From contig CP021237.1 in NCBI GenBank assembly GCA_002151545.1, positions 682,001-746,000 on the forward strand: a stretch of DNA of 64,000 nucleotides. The letters run 5' to 3'. The notes beneath the pieces were generated by a model. The model saw nothing but the letters and a program-made list of their open reading frames with translations, had not been told where the DNA came from and made no database searches. Origin of the DNA: Sphingobacteriaceae bacterium GW460-11-11-14-LB5 (lineage in GTDB: Bacteria; Bacteroidota; Bacteroidia; Sphingobacteriales; Sphingobacteriaceae). Made by a program: the position numbers and the translations under genes. Positions 42,717 through 54,088 of this stretch are shown here, in pieces (the stretch's first letter is position 1; each line of letters opens with the position of its first letter).

Positions 42717-45700
42717 ATGTCTTACAAAAAGGATAATAAATTAAAAAGCAATTTCACATCAATCACGATTAGCTTATCGTCTCCAGAAATTATTTTGGAA
42801 CGTTCAAGCGGTGAGGTGTTGAAACCAGAAACCATTAACTACCGTACTTACAAACCTGAGCGTGATGGTTTGTTCTGTGAGCGTATTTTTGGTCCGGTAA
42901 AAGATTACGAATGTCATTGCGGTAAATACAAACGTATCCGTTATAAAGGTATTGTTTGCGATCGTTGTGGTGTTGAAGTAACGGAGAAAAAAGTACGTCG
43001 TGAGCGTATGGGCCACATTGCTTTAGTGGTTCCTGTTGCACACATCTGGTACTTCCGCTCTTTACCAAACAAAATCGGTTATTTATTAGGTTTACCTACT
43101 AAAAAATTAGATTTAATTATCTATTACGAGCGTTACGTAGTTATTCAATCAGGCTTAATGGCTGAAGAAGGTATCAACTATATGGACTTCTTAACGGAAG
43201 AAGAGTATTTAGATATCTTAGATAAATTACCTAAAGAAAACCAATACCTGGATGATAAAGATCCTAATAAATTCATCGCCAAAATGGGTGCTGAAGCATT
43301 AGAAGATTTATTAAAACGTATTGATTTAGATACTTTATCTTATGATTTACGTCACCAGGCAGCTAACGAAACTTCTCAGCAACGTAAAAATGAGGCTTTA
43401 AAACGTCTTCAGGTTGTTGAAGCTTTCCGTGGCGCTAATACACGTATTGAGAATCGCCCTGAGTGGATGATTGTTAAAATCGTTCCGGTTATTCCACCAG
43501 AATTACGTCCTTTAGTACCATTAGAAGGTGGCCGTTTCGCTACTTCCGATTTAAATGATTTATACCGTCGTGTAATTATCCGTAACAACCGTTTAAAACG
43601 TTTGATCGAGATTAAAGCACCAGAGGTAATTTTACGTAACGAGAAACGTATGTTGCAGGAAGCTGTAGATTCGTTATTCGATAACTCACGTAAAGTTAAT
43701 GCGGTAAAAACTGAAGGTAACCGTGCTTTGAAATCACTTTCAGATATCTTGAAAGGTAAACAAGGTCGTTTCCGTCAGAACTTATTAGGTAAACGTGTGG
43801 ATTATTCAGCTCGTTCGGTAATTGTTGTAGGGCCTAGCCTTAAATTACACGAGTGCGGTATTCCGAAAGATATGGCTGCTGAACTTTACAAACCGTTCAT
43901 TATTCGTAAGATGATTGAGCGTGGTGTAGTAAAAACAGTTAAATCTGCGAAGAAAATCGTTGATAGAAAAGATCCGTTAGTTTGGGATATCTTAGAAAAT
44001 GTATTAAAAGGTCACCCGGTATTATTAAACCGTGCACCTACGCTACACAGACTAGGTATTCAGGCTTTCCAGCCAAAATTAATTGAAGGAAAAGCAATCC
44101 AGTTACACCCACTAGTTTGTACTGCATTTAACGCCGATTTTGATGGTGACCAGATGGCTGTGCACTTACCGTTAGGTAATGCCGCAATTTTGGAAGCCCA
44201 GGTTTTGATGCTTGCAGCACATAACATCTTAAACCCTGCAAACGGTACACCAATTACAGTACCTTCTCAGGATATGGTTTTGGGTCTTTATTATATTACT
44301 AAAGGCCGTAGAACAGATGAAACCAGAGTGGTAAAAGGACAGGATTCTGCTTTCTATTCTCCGGAAGAAGTTATTATTGCTTATAACGAAAAAGAATTAG
44401 ACTTGCACGCATTTATCAAAGTAAGGGTAAATGTTAAACAAGCTGATGGTTCTATCGTTAATAAATTAACTGAAACTACTGTAGGTAGAGTATTGTTCAA
44501 CCAAATGGTTCCTGAAGAAGTTGGTTATATCAATGAGCTATTAACCAAAAAATCTTTAAGAGATATTATTGGTGAAGTAGTGAAAATGACCGGTATGGCC
44601 CGTGCTTCTCAATTCTTGGATGATATCAAAGAATTAGGTTTCAAAATGGCATTCCAGGGAGGTTTATCGTTCAACTTACAAGACGTAAACATTCCGGTTG
44701 AAAAACATACTTTATTAGAACAGGCAGCAGCTGAGGTTGAAGAGGTAAGAAACAACTATAACATGGGTTTCATTACCAACAACGAGCGTTACAACCAGAT
44801 TATCGATATCTGGACCCGTATCAACAACAGGTTAACTACATTCGTTATGACTCAGTTATCATCAGATAACCAAGGTTTTAACTCTGTTTACATGATGCTT
44901 GATTCAGGTGCACGTGGATCTAAAGAGCAGATTCGTCAGCTTTGCGGAATGCGTGGTTTGATGGCGAAACCTCAAAAATCAGGTTCAGGTGGCGATATCA
45001 TCGAAAACCCGATCTTATCAAACTTTAAAGAAGGTTTATCGGTATTAGAGTACTTTATCTCTACTCACGGTGCACGTAAAGGTTTGGCGGATACGGCGTT
45101 AAAAACGGCGGATGCGGGTTACTTAACCCGTCGTTTACATGATGTAGCGCAGGATATGATTGTTAACGATAACGATTGTGGTACTTTAAGAGGTATGTAT
45201 ACAACCGCTTTAAAAGATCAGGAAGATATCGTTGAGCCATTGTACGACAGGATTTTAGGCCGTACTTCATTACATGATGTATACAATCCTTTGGATAATA
45301 CATTATTAGTAGGTGCGGGCGAAGATATTAACGAAGATGTTGCTAAATTGATCGAAGAATCTCCGTTAGAAGGTATCGAGATCCGTTCAGTATTAACCTG
45401 CGAATCTAAACGTGGTGTTTGTGCATTATGTTATGGCCGTAACTTGGCATCTGGTAAACGCGTTCAAAGAGGTGAGGCAGTTGGTGTAATTGCAGCACAG
45501 TCAATCGGTGAGCCGGGTACACAGTTAACACTTCGTACTTTCCACGTGGGTGGTACTGCATCAAACATTGCTGCAGAATCTAACATCGTAGCTAAGTTTG
45601 ATGGTGTAATCGAATTCGAAAATATCCGTACTGTTGATACACAAACAGAAGAAGGAACAGTTCAGGTGGTATTAGGTCGTTCAGGTGAGTTCAAAATTGT

Positions 45701-47003
45701 TGAGCCAGGAACCGGACGTATCATTGTAACCAACAACATTCCTTACGGTGCATTCTTATTCGTAAAAGAAGGTGATAAACTTTCTAAAGGTGATAAAATC
45801 TGTTCGTGGGATCCGTACAACGCGGTTATTCTATCAGAATTTGCCGGTAAAGCACAATTTGATGCCATTATTGAAGGTGTAACCTTCCGTGAAGAATCAG
45901 ATGAGCAAACTGGTCACCGTGAAAAAGTAATTATCGATACACGTGATAAAACTAAAAACCCTTCAGTTCAGATCGTTGATAAAAAAGGCGAAATGATTAA
46001 AGGTTATAACATTCCGGTAGGTGCCCACGTTTCAGTTGATGAAGGTGAAGCTATCCAAACTGGTCAGATTATCGCTAAGATTCCTCGTGCAACTGGTAAA
46101 ACCCGAGATATTACAGGTGGTTTACCTCGTGTAACGGAATTATTTGAAGCACGTAACCCATCTAACCCAGCTGTAGTAACTGAGATTGATGGTGTGGTAA
46201 CTTTAGGTGGCGTTAAACGTGGTAACCGTGAGATCACAATCGAATCGAAAGATGGTGAAGTTAAAAAATACCTGGTTCCATTGTCGAAACACATCCTTGT
46301 ACAGGATAACGACTTTGTGAAAGCCGGTATGCCTTTATCAGATGGTTCAATTTCTCCTGCCGATATCTTATCAATTAAAGGTCCTGCAGCGGTTCAAGAA
46401 TACTTAGTAAATGGTATTCAAGAGGTTTACCGTTTACAAGGTGTGAAAATTAACGATAAGCACTTCGAGGTAATTGTTCACCAGATGATGCAGAAAGTTC
46501 ACATTGAAGATCCAGGTGATACTATTTTCTTAGAAAACAATGCTGTTGACCGTTGGGATTTTGCCGATGAGAACGATGCAATGTACGACAAGAAAGTTGT
46601 TGAAGACGCAGGTGATTCTACAGATTTCAAACCAGGTCAGATTGTTTCATTACGTAGATTAAGAGATGAAAATTCTCAATTGAAACGTAAGGATTTAAAA
46701 CAGATTACGGTTAGAGATGCAAGACCAGCAACTGCAAGTTCTATCTTACAAGGTATTACACGTGCATCATTAGGTACTAAATCGTTCATTTCTGCGGCTT
46801 CGTTCCAGGAAACTACGAAAGTATTAAATGAGGCAGCAATTGCAGGTAAACGCGATAATATGTTAGGCTTGAAAGAAAACGTGATCGTTGGTCACTTAAT
46901 CCCTTCAGGTACTGGTGTACGTGGTTACGAAAGAATCATCGTTGGTTCTCAGGAAGAATACGATAAATTATTAGCTTCGAAACAAGAAGAAGTAGAAGCT
47001 TAG
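42717..47003 (+). CDS. rpoC: RNA polymerase beta' subunit
   Basis: The 1428-residue beta' subunit has the N-terminal zinc-binding cysteines ([21 protein letters not shown], cut here as CHCGKYKR and CDRCGVE), the catalytic [12 protein letters not shown] whose three Asp bind Mg, the trigger-loop region and a second zinc site ([13 protein letters not shown]). The length is normal for Bacteroidetes. It is followed by a strong terminator. Confidence 0.98.
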   Translation: MSYKKDNKLKSNFTSITISLSSPEIILERSSGEVLKPETINYRTYKPERDGLFCERIFGPVKDYECHCGKYKRIRYKGIVCDRCGVEVTEKKVRRERMGHIALVVPVAHIWYFRSLPNKIGYLLGLPTKKLDLIIYYERYVVIQSGLMAEEGINYMDFLTEEEYLDILDKLPKENQYLDDKDPNKFIAKMGAEALEDLLKRIDLDTLSYDLRHQAANETSQQRKNEALKRLQVVEAFRGANTRIENRPEWMIVKIVPVIPPELRPLVPLEGGRFATSDLNDLYRRVIIRNNRLKRLIEIKAPEVILRNEKRMLQEAVDSLFDNSRKVNAVKTEGNRALKSLSDILKGKQGRFRQNLLGKRVDYSARSVIVVGPSLKLHECGIPKDMAAELYKPFIIRKMIERGVVKTVKSAKKIVDRKDPLVWDILENVLKGHPVLLNRAPTLHRLGIQAFQPKLIEGKAIQLHPLVCTAFNADFDGDQMAVHLPLGNAAILEAQVLMLAAHNILNPANGTPITVPSQDMVLGLYYITKGRRTDETRVVKGQDSAFYSPEEVIIAYNEKELDLHAFIKVRVNVKQADGSIVNKLTETTVGRVLFNQMVPEEVGYINELLTKKSLRDIIGEVVKMTGMARASQFLDDIKELGFKMAFQGGLSFNLQDVNIPVEKHTLLEQAAAEVEEVRNNYNMGFITNNERYNQIIDIWTRINNRLTTFVMTQLSSDNQGFNSVYMMLDSGARGSKEQIRQLCGMRGLMAKPQKSGSGGDIIENPILSNFKEGLSVLEYFISTHGARKGLADTALKTADAGYLTRRLHDVAQDMIVNDNDCGTLRGMYTTALKDQEDIVEPLYDRILGRTSLHDVYNPLDNTLLVGAGEDINEDVAKLIEESPLEGIEIRSVLTCESKRGVCALCYGRNLASGKRVQRGEAVGVIAAQSIGEPGTQLTLRTFHVGGTASNIAAESNIVAKFDGVIEFENIRTVDTQTEEGTVQVVLGRSGEFKIVEPGTGRIIVTNNIPYGAFLFVKEGDKLSKGDKICSWDPYNAVILSEFAGKAQFDAIIEGVTFREESDEQTGHREKVIIDTRDKTKNPSVQIVDKKGEMIKGYNIPVGAHVSVDEGEAIQTGQIIAKIPRATGKTRDITGGLPRVTELFEARNPSNPAVVTEIDGVVTLGGVKRGNREITIESKDGEVKKYLVPLSKHILVQDNDFVKAGMPLSDGSISPADILSIKGPAAVQEYLVNGIQEVYRLQGVKINDKHFEVIVHQMMQKVHIEDPGDTIFLENNAVDRWDFADENDAMYDKKVVEDAGDSTDFKPGQIVSLRRLRDENSQLKRKDLKQITVRDARPATASSILQGITRASLGTKSFISAASFQETTKVLNEAAIAGKRDNMLGLKENVIVGHLIPSGTGVRGYERIIVGSQEEYDKLLASKQEEVEA

Positions 47004-47025
47004 ATTTTAATCTAACAATAATTTT

Positions 47026-47059
47026 AAGCCTACCGATGTAAAAATCGGTAGGCTTTTTT
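47026..47059 (+). terminator. rpoC operon terminator
   Basis: A perfect 12-bp stem (47026-47037 with 47044-47055) with a T run, 22 nt after the rpoC stop codon. Confidence 0.92.
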
Positions 47060-47144
47060 GTTACCCGATTATTTTTCATCGCAGCGAAAAAAAAATATTT
47101 GTGTAGTTTTAAATGCAATTGCTTAATCCAATAATTTTTGCCAT

Positions 47145-48746
47145 ATGAAGAATTTTTTTCTCTTTCTTTTCTTATGTTTTCAAGCCACGGTTTTTGCTCA
47201 AAATAAACGCCCTAATATCATCTTTATACTTTCCGATGATCATGCTTATCAGGCAATAAGTGCCTATGGGAATAAATTGATTCATACACCGAATATTGAC
47301 AAACTGGCAAAGTCTGGCACCTTGTTTAACAATGCAATTGTATCAAATGCCATTTGCGGACCAAGCCGGGCAGCCTTTATAACCGGGCAATACAGCCATA
47401 AAAATGGCTATAAGGTTAACGACGGTGTATTAGATACCAACCAACGTTTTTTACCACAAATATTGAACGAAAATGGCTATCAAACGGCCTGGATTGGGAA
47501 ATGGCATTTAGGAAGCCTTCCACAGGGTTTTGATTATTGGAATGTGATGCCTGTACAGGGACATTATTTTAATCCTGATTTTATAAACCAAAAGAACGAT
47601 ACTTTATTGTACCATGGTTACGTAACGGAGGTGATAACGGAGTTGACAAAAAATTATTTAAACAAAAGAAATCCGGATAAACCTTTTTTCCTGGTTGTAG
47701 GTGAGAAAGCAACGCACAGAGAATGGTTGCCCGATTTACAGGATCTTGGCGCATACGACTCGATAAAATTTCCTTTACCTGCTACGTTTTACGATGATTA
47801 TAAAGGAAGAACGGCGGCATCTAAGCAATTAATGAGTATTGGGGAGGCCATGACAATTAAAACCGATTTAAAAATCAATCAGCCTTTTGGTGAAAAAGTT
47901 AATGTAGGTAAAGCCACAAAGCCGGCAGTAAAAGGAAAAGAGATTGAAGAATCAATGATGCGCTATTATCAGCAGGGAGAGTATTCTCGCATGGATAGCC
48001 TGCAGAGCAAAGCATATCGTGCATATTACGGCCAGCTTTCGAAAGCATTTCAGCAACTTTATTTAACAGGAAATGCGTTAAAAGAATGGAAGTTTCAACG
48101 ATACATGAAAGACTATTATGCTACGGCAAAATCACTGGATAGAAATATTGGAGAAATACTAGATTACCTGGATCGTAATGGATTAAGTGAAAACACGATT
48201 GTTATTTATGCCTCAGATCAGGGCTTTTACCTGGGTGAGCATGGTTGGTTTGATAAACGTTTTATCTATGAAGAATCCCTTCGTACCCCATTCATCATCC
48301 GTGTGCCAGGCCTTTCGGCAATGAAAGATAAAAAATTAGATCAAATCATCTCAAATGTTGATTGGGCACCAACAATTCTTGATTTTGCAGGCATCTCCAA
48401 ACCAGGCTTCATGCAGGGTAGGTCTTTTTTGCCCGTACTAGAAAATCCAAAAATAAAAAACTGGAAAAAAGAAGGCGCATATTATCATTATTATGAATAT
48501 CCAGGGCCACATTATGTTTCGCCGCATTTTGGCATTCGAACCGATGGTTATGTTTTGGCTCGTTTTTATAAAGGCACCGAGGCCTGGGAAATGTATGATT
48601 TGAAAAAAGATCCCAAAGAATTAAAAAATATAATTGAGGATAAAAACTATTTTGTCATTAAAAATGAGCTTAAAAAGAAACTTAAGGCGCTAATTATCGC
48701 CTACGATGATAAAGAAGCCCTGAAAGTTTTTAATCAGAATTTATAG
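47145..48746 (+). CDS. Exported type I sulfatase
   Basis: The 533-residue protein has a signal peptide (to TVFAQ), the metal-binding RPNIIFILSDDH, and the formylglycine motif CGPSR with C71 as the residue converted by the maturase. A later IYASDQGFYLGEHGWFDKR supplies further ligands, and a DUF4976-like C-terminal part follows. Such enzymes remove sulfate esters from glycans; the substrate here is unknown, but the neighbours (GH16, GH20, GH29) suggest a sulfated, fucosylated N-acetylglucosamine glycan. The anaerobic maturase is not in the window. Confidence 0.92.
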   Translation: MKNFFLFLFLCFQATVFAQNKRPNIIFILSDDHAYQAISAYGNKLIHTPNIDKLAKSGTLFNNAIVSNAICGPSRAAFITGQYSHKNGYKVNDGVLDTNQRFLPQILNENGYQTAWIGKWHLGSLPQGFDYWNVMPVQGHYFNPDFINQKNDTLLYHGYVTEVITELTKNYLNKRNPDKPFFLVVGEKATHREWLPDLQDLGAYDSIKFPLPATFYDDYKGRTAASKQLMSIGEAMTIKTDLKINQPFGEKVNVGKATKPAVKGKEIEESMMRYYQQGEYSRMDSLQSKAYRAYYGQLSKAFQQLYLTGNALKEWKFQRYMKDYYATAKSLDRNIGEILDYLDRNGLSENTIVIYASDQGFYLGEHGWFDKRFIYEESLRTPFIIRVPGLSAMKDKKLDQIISNVDWAPTILDFAGISKPGFMQGRSFLPVLENPKIKNWKKEGAYYHYYEYPGPHYVSPHFGIRTDGYVLARFYKGTEAWEMYDLKKDPKELKNIIEDKNYFVIKNELKKKLKALIIAYDDKEALKVFNQNL

Positions 48747-48790
48747 CTTTTCTTGCCGATGTTTTGCGTATTCGTTTTGTTACAATCTAT

Positions 48791-48800
48791 CAAACGTTTG
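48791..48800. promoter_or_regulatory. LacI-type operator-like palindrome before the GH16 gene
   Basis: CAAACGTTTG is a perfect 10-bp palindrome and resembles the core of LacI/GalR-family operators. It lies about 60 nt before the GH16 ATG. A single site, so only suggestive. Confidence 0.4.
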
Positions 48801-48859
48801 CGTAGTTGTGGGCTGACAATCCATTAATTTATTGTGTAAGGTTTAATTAACTTCGGTTT

Positions 48860-49648
48860 ATGAAGCTTGTATCACTTTCATTATTAATGGTTTTACTTTA
48901 TTCCTGCTCGGTAAGTAGAACCTATAACCAGAAAGCAACCTGGAAGGAAGATTTTAACCAGAAAAGTAGTTTCGACCAAAAAAAATGGTCTAAAATACCT
49001 CGCGGAGGTGCCGATTGGAACAGGCACATGAGCGATGATGAAAATTGTTATGCGCTTCGGGACGGTAAAATGATACTCCGTGGAATAAAAAATAATGATT
49101 TTTCGAAAGATACTTCACGCTACTTAACCGGTGGTATTTATACCAAAGATAAAGTGGCTTTTGGTTTTGGTCGTTTAGAGATTAAAGCCAAACTAAATGG
49201 AGCCCAGGGTGCCTGGCCTGCCTTTTGGATGCTGGCCGAAAACAGTAAATGGCCTGATGGTGGCGAAATTGATATTATGGAAAGACTAAATTTTGATTCC
49301 ATAGCTTATCAAACCATTCACACTTATTATACGCTTACCCTTAAAATAAAGGATAAACCAAAATCAGGAGGAACAGCTAAAATTGATCCCAAAAAATTTA
49401 ATACTTATGCTGTAGAAAAGTATCCAGACAGTTTAGTATTCTTCGTGAATAACAAAAAGGCTTTTACCTATCCAAAAATAGCGACGACCAAAGAAGGACA
49501 GTTTCCGTTTAATCAAAGCAAACATTATCTGCTTATCGATATGCAGCTGGGAGGTAGCTGGGTTGGGAAGATAAAAGATGCCGATTTGCCGGTAGAAATG
49601 GAAATTGACTGGGTGAAATTTCATCAATTTAAAAACGGTGCAAAATGA
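48860..49648 (+). CDS. Family GH16 glycoside hydrolase lipoprotein
   Basis: The 262-residue product has a lipoprotein signal (LLMVLLYSCSVSR, Cys16) and the GH16 catalytic motif GEIDIMERLNF with E136 (nucleophile), D138 and E141 (acid/base). GH16 enzymes are endo-acting on beta-1,3 or beta-1,4 linkages in laminarin, agar, carrageenan or host poly-N-acetyllactosamine (O-glycanases). Given the GH20 and GH29 partners, the last class is attractive, but subfamily assignment needs a tree. Its stop codon overlaps the GH20 start by 4 nt. Confidence 0.9.
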   Translation: MKLVSLSLLMVLLYSCSVSRTYNQKATWKEDFNQKSSFDQKKWSKIPRGGADWNRHMSDDENCYALRDGKMILRGIKNNDFSKDTSRYLTGGIYTKDKVAFGFGRLEIKAKLNGAQGAWPAFWMLAENSKWPDGGEIDIMERLNFDSIAYQTIHTYYTLTLKIKDKPKSGGTAKIDPKKFNTYAVEKYPDSLVFFVNNKKAFTYPKIATTKEGQFPFNQSKHYLLIDMQLGGSWVGKIKDADLPVEMEIDWVKFHQFKNGAK

Positions 49649-51684
49649 TGAAGAGGCTTCTATTTGGTATTCTTATTATAGGGATCTATTTTAATCTAAG
49701 TGCACAAACCAAAGGAAATAATTGGACAAGTAACCATTCGCTTGATGAATTAAACCGTGCACCTGTTGCACTTATTCCATTTCCACAGAAAGTACAATGG
49801 CTGCCCGGGAAATTGATTGTTAAGCAAATTGTTGTCAAATCAAATGCGGATACTGCTATTCTACCTGCTTTAAAAAGCTTATTGGTGGATAATGGTCTTA
49901 CGATTTCAGCCAATTCTGGCAAAAATAAAACTCAGGTAAACTTAGCAATCGTAGAAATACCAAACCTTAAAAAAGAAGGTTATCAGCTTTCCGTTTCTCA
50001 AAAAGGAATTAACATCAGCGCGCCAGACATTAATGGTTTGTATTACGGTATCCAGACTTTGAGGCAGTTAATGCTGAAAGAAAACGGGTTCAGCTCATTA
50101 CCTTTTTGCGAGATTAGTGATTGGCCAGCTTTCGCTGTTAGGGGATTTATGCACGATAATGGGCGTAATTTTCAAAGTATTGCTATGTTAAAAGCACAAC
50201 TGGAAATACTTTCTCATTATAAATATAATACCTTTCAGTGGCATTTAACAGATAATCCGGCCTGGCGTATGGAAAGTAAAATCTTCCCTCAGCTTAATGA
50301 ATCCAGATTTAGGCAGACTAGCCGCGATCCGGATAGTAGTTACAGTTTTGATGATATTAGGGAATTGATCCGCTTTGCTAAAGAAAGGGCTATCACCATT
50401 ATCCCCGAATTAGATATGCCTGGGCATAGTGCTTATTTCGAGCGTGTATTTGGCTTTAAGATGGAAAGTGTGCAGGGTATGCAGACTTTAGAAAAGTTAA
50501 TTGACGAATTTTGCAAAGAAATCCCATCCGGCGATTGCCCGATTATACATATTGGCTCTGATGAGGTTCATATTCCCAATCCTGTGGCATTTATCGATAG
50601 GATGAGCAAAAGGGTTTTGGCCAACGCACGTAAGGTAATGGTGTGGAATCCGGGCTTGCCACCAGCAGCAGGAAGTATACAGCAGCTTTGGCGGGAAGAA
50701 GCAACAGGCGAAGTAGCCAACAATAACACTAATCCCATTATCGATTCGTATGGTGGTTATTTAAATTTATTTGATGCTGTTACTTTAATTCAGCATTACT
50801 TTTTCCAACAGGTTTGCAACAAAGCTCAGGGAGATCAATATGCTTTAGGTGGTATTTTATGTTGCTGGCCAGATACCAGGGTAGCAGATAAGCAGAAAAT
50901 TTTTCTGCATAATCCGGTTTGGCCGGGTGCATTGGCATACAGTGAAGCCGTTTGGTGTGGGCGAGCTGAGGCTAAGCCCGAATACCTTAATGTTTTACCT
51001 TTAAAAAATACCCTGGCCAATCAATACTTCGCAGAATTTGAAAAACGGTTAACAGCTCATCAGGGCCGGTTTTTTAGTCAGCTGGCATTTCCTTATTTTA
51101 ATACTTCACAAACAGAATGGCAGTTAAGCAAGGTTTATCCGAAAAACAAGGCTGGGGAAGCAAAACAAGTGTTTCAAAAAGTTGCTGGAAGTGTGATCAG
51201 AATTAATCAATCGTTAATTCCAAATCAGCCAATTGATAGTTTAACACAAGTTGATTTTATTTCGTACATTTTTTGTAAAGCAGACCAAACGATCAATGCT
51301 TTAATTGGTTTCGAAACCCCTGCACGTTCTAACAGGCATAGTGCGGGCATACCACAAAATGGAAAATGGGATGCCAATGGTGGCGAAATTTATATCAACA
51401 ATATGGAACTAAAAGGGCCGGTTTGGCAAAATCCGGGTGGAAACCAAAACCTTAAACCAACCTGGTTTACACCAGCCAATGAAATTCCATATACCGATGA
51501 AGAATTTTTCTGGTCGCGTAAACCTGCAGCCATCAAGCTTAAAAAAGGGTGGAATAAACTGTTGATAAAAGTGCCTAAACCCATAACCGGGCAGAACTGG
51601 ATGTTCGCCTTTATTCCTGTTAAACAGAAAGATGGGAAATGGATTAGTGATGCGGCTGTCGCGCTAAAAGCGGAGCGAAAATGA
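49645..51684 (+). CDS. Family GH20 beta-N-acetylhexosaminidase
   Basis: The 679-residue exported enzyme has a signal peptide (to NLSAQ), an N-terminal GH20b-like domain (about 40-150), and a TIM-barrel with HIGSDEVH, where D306-E307 are the substrate-assisted catalytic pair. The motif WHLTDNPAWRMES replaces the more usual HLTDDQGWR. A C-terminal beta-domain (about 510-679) may bind carbohydrate. It removes terminal GlcNAc or GalNAc. Translation is probably coupled to GH16 through ATGATGA. Confidence 0.92.
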   Translation: MMKRLLFGILIIGIYFNLSAQTKGNNWTSNHSLDELNRAPVALIPFPQKVQWLPGKLIVKQIVVKSNADTAILPALKSLLVDNGLTISANSGKNKTQVNLAIVEIPNLKKEGYQLSVSQKGINISAPDINGLYYGIQTLRQLMLKENGFSSLPFCEISDWPAFAVRGFMHDNGRNFQSIAMLKAQLEILSHYKYNTFQWHLTDNPAWRMESKIFPQLNESRFRQTSRDPDSSYSFDDIRELIRFAKERAITIIPELDMPGHSAYFERVFGFKMESVQGMQTLEKLIDEFCKEIPSGDCPIIHIGSDEVHIPNPVAFIDRMSKRVLANARKVMVWNPGLPPAAGSIQQLWREEATGEVANNNTNPIIDSYGGYLNLFDAVTLIQHYFFQQVCNKAQGDQYALGGILCCWPDTRVADKQKIFLHNPVWPGALAYSEAVWCGRAEAKPEYLNVLPLKNTLANQYFAEFEKRLTAHQGRFFSQLAFPYFNTSQTEWQLSKVYPKNKAGEAKQVFQKVAGSVIRINQSLIPNQPIDSLTQVDFISYIFCKADQTINALIGFETPARSNRHSAGIPQNGKWDANGGEIYINNMELKGPVWQNPGGNQNLKPTWFTPANEIPYTDEEFFWSRKPAAIKLKKGWNKLLIKVPKPITGQNWMFAFIPVKQKDGKWISDAAVALKAERK

Positions 51685-51762
51685 TAATATAGATTCAAAG
51701 ACTGTTAACATACGTTGTACTTCAACCTTAACCAAATGCTAATTTTATTACAAAATAATTTA

Positions 51763-53997
51763 ATGAAAAAATTAATTGTTACCTCAACCTTGATGGCGTT
51801 ATTCATGGCCAACGCTTTAGCTCAAAGCGACAAATTAAAACCACAGCATACCATAGCCATTACGCCCGGAGAAAGTAAAGCCAGCATTATTGCAAAGGCA
51901 AGTCATGTGGTGCCAACCGCTAATCAATTAAGCGCATTAAAAAACGAGTTTATTGCATTTATTCATTTTGGGCCAAACTCTTTTACCAGAATGGAGTGGG
52001 GAAATGGCAAAGAAGACCCGAAAGTTTTTGATTTAAAAGAACTGCATACCGATCAATGGTGCCAGGCGATGAAATCGGCAGGGATGAAAATGGTGATCAT
52101 TACCGTAAAACATCATGATGGTTTTGTACTTTGGCAAAGCCGTTACACCAAACACGGCATCATGTCAACAGGTTTCGAAGACGGGAAAGGAGATATTCTA
52201 AAAAATCTTTCTGCATCTTGCAAAAAATACGGACTTAAACTAGGTATTTATTTATCTCCGGCAGATTTATATCAAATCGAAAATCCTGAAGGATTGTATG
52301 GCAATCTGAGTAAAATATCTACGCGAACCATTCCACGCGAAACAGCAGGACGCCCGTTCGCTAACCCAACTAAATTTAAATTCGAGGTTGACGATTACAA
52401 CGAATATTTTCTAAACCAATTATTTGAAGTTTTAACCGAATACGGACCAATTGATGAAGTGTGGTTTGATGGTGCACATCCTAAAACCAAAGGCGGACAG
52501 AAATATAACTATCCGGCCTGGAAAACACTGATCCATACTTTAGCACCAAAAGCGGTGATTTTTGGTAGAGAAGACATCCGTTGGTGTGGCAATGAAGCTG
52601 GTGGAACCCGCGAAACCGAGTGGAACGTAATTCCTTATAGTGAAAACCCGGATACGGCGACACATTTTCCTGATATGACAGATAAGGATTTAGGTAGCAA
52701 TAACGAACTTTATAAAGCTAAATACCTGCACTATCAACAAGCCGAAACCAATACATCCATAAGAGAAGGCTGGTTTTACCGTGACGATGAGAAACAAAAA
52801 GTACGTAGTGCGGATGATGTTTTTGATATTTACGAACGTTCTGCAGGTGGAAATTCGACTTTTTTGCTCAATATCCCCCCAAATAGAAGTGGTAAATTTT
52901 CAGATGAAGATGTAAGTGTACTGAACGAGGTTGGTAAGCGCATCACCGAAACCTATGGCAAAAATTTATTTGCCGGTGCAAAAGGTGCAAAACAAGTACT
53001 CGATAACGATATGAACACTTATGTTTTACTTAACAATAAGCAAAACAGCATTGAAATAGCAACGCTTAAGCCGGTTACCATCAATAGAATCGCAATACAG
53101 GAAGATATTGCAAACCATAGCGAGCGCGTAATCGAACACCAGCTGGAGGCCTGGATCGGTAATAAATGGCAAAAAATTGCTGCGGCAACGAATATCGGTT
53201 ATAAACGTATTTTACGTTTCCCTGAAATCACTTCTTCGAGGTTTAGGTTAACTGTTCTGTCATCAAGAGCTGAACCTGCAATAGCCACCATATCGGCACA
53301 TTATTACCGTACACGTCCGCCACAATTACAGTTTAGCAGAGATATCAATGGTTTAACCACCATTTCACCGAAAACCCACGTATTTGGGTGGAAGCCACAC
53401 GGAGAAAATGCTACCGCTAACCTTAACAAAGGCATCGAAATTTACTACACCACAAACGGAACTGTACCGAATGCCAGTGCTAAAAAATATACTGGTCCGC
53501 TTCAAATTGCAAAAGGCGAAGTAAAAGCAATAGCCATAACCAATAAAGAAAAAGGACCTATAGCCACTGAAACATTTGGTATAGTGAAAAAAGATTGGAA
53601 ATTGTTAAGTAGTGATAGCGAAGGTGCTAAGCACGCTGCTGCAATGGCATTTGATGGTAAAAAACAAACGTATTGGTTAGCGAACGAAAGCAATGATCAG
53701 CTCCAAATAGCAATAGATTTAGGTAATGTCCGTGAATTAACGGGTTTTATTTATACCCCACCAACTGATTATGCTGATGGAATGTTAGAGAAAGGCGTTT
53801 TACAAATCAGTAACGATGGTAAAACCTGGCAAGATGCCGAGAGCTTCGGGTTTGGTAATTTAATTAACGATCCAACCCCGCGCACGCATTATTTCAAAAA
53901 AGCAATTTCAGCAAAATATATACAGGTAAAAGCAACAGCGATTGCAGGCAATAAAAAAACATTGGCCATAGCAGAATTAGATTTTTTAGAAAAATAA
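51763..53997 (+). CDS. Family GH29 alpha-L-fucosidase with C-terminal discoidin-type domain
   Basis: The ATG at 51763 gives 744 residues with a signal peptide (MKKLIVTSTLMALFMANALAQ). The upstream TTG extension has no signal and is rejected. The catalytic domain includes HFGPNSFT, KHHDGFVLW and DEVWFDGAHP with the nucleophile D236. A chitobiase-type linker (YYTTNGTVPNASAKKYTGPL) and an F5/8 type C-like domain (about 610-744, AAMAFDGKKQTYWLA) follow. It removes terminal alpha-fucose. It ends the sulfatase-GH16-GH20-GH29 block. Confidence 0.92.
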   Translation: MKKLIVTSTLMALFMANALAQSDKLKPQHTIAITPGESKASIIAKASHVVPTANQLSALKNEFIAFIHFGPNSFTRMEWGNGKEDPKVFDLKELHTDQWCQAMKSAGMKMVIITVKHHDGFVLWQSRYTKHGIMSTGFEDGKGDILKNLSASCKKYGLKLGIYLSPADLYQIENPEGLYGNLSKISTRTIPRETAGRPFANPTKFKFEVDDYNEYFLNQLFEVLTEYGPIDEVWFDGAHPKTKGGQKYNYPAWKTLIHTLAPKAVIFGREDIRWCGNEAGGTRETEWNVIPYSENPDTATHFPDMTDKDLGSNNELYKAKYLHYQQAETNTSIREGWFYRDDEKQKVRSADDVFDIYERSAGGNSTFLLNIPPNRSGKFSDEDVSVLNEVGKRITETYGKNLFAGAKGAKQVLDNDMNTYVLLNNKQNSIEIATLKPVTINRIAIQEDIANHSERVIEHQLEAWIGNKWQKIAAATNIGYKRILRFPEITSSRFRLTVLSSRAEPAIATISAHYYRTRPPQLQFSRDINGLTTISPKTHVFGWKPHGENATANLNKGIEIYYTTNGTVPNASAKKYTGPLQIAKGEVKAIAITNKEKGPIATETFGIVKKDWKLLSSDSEGAKHAAAMAFDGKKQTYWLANESNDQLQIAIDLGNVRELTGFIYTPPTDYADGMLEKGVLQISNDGKTWQDAESFGFGNLINDPTPRTHYFKKAISAKYIQVKATAIAGNKKTLAIAELDFLEK

Positions 53998-54044
53998 TAT
54001 TTTATAGCGCCAGTGAATTAATTTTATTTCAAACATTATGTTTT

Positions 54045-54080
54045 AAATTCCGCTATTAAGCAGCGGAATTTTTTATTTTT
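54045..54080 (+). terminator. Terminator of the glycan block, overlapping the next promoter
   Basis: A 10-bp stem (54045-54054 with 54062-54071), then T6ATTTTT. The T tract contains the -7 element TATTTTTG of the next gene. Confidence 0.85.
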
Positions 54081-54081
54081 G
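54074..54081 (+). promoter_or_regulatory. -7 element of the DUF3467 gene
   Basis: TATTTTTG ends 7 nt before the ATG, so the transcript would be leaderless or nearly so. Confidence 0.6.
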
Positions 54082-54088
54082 AGCTATT

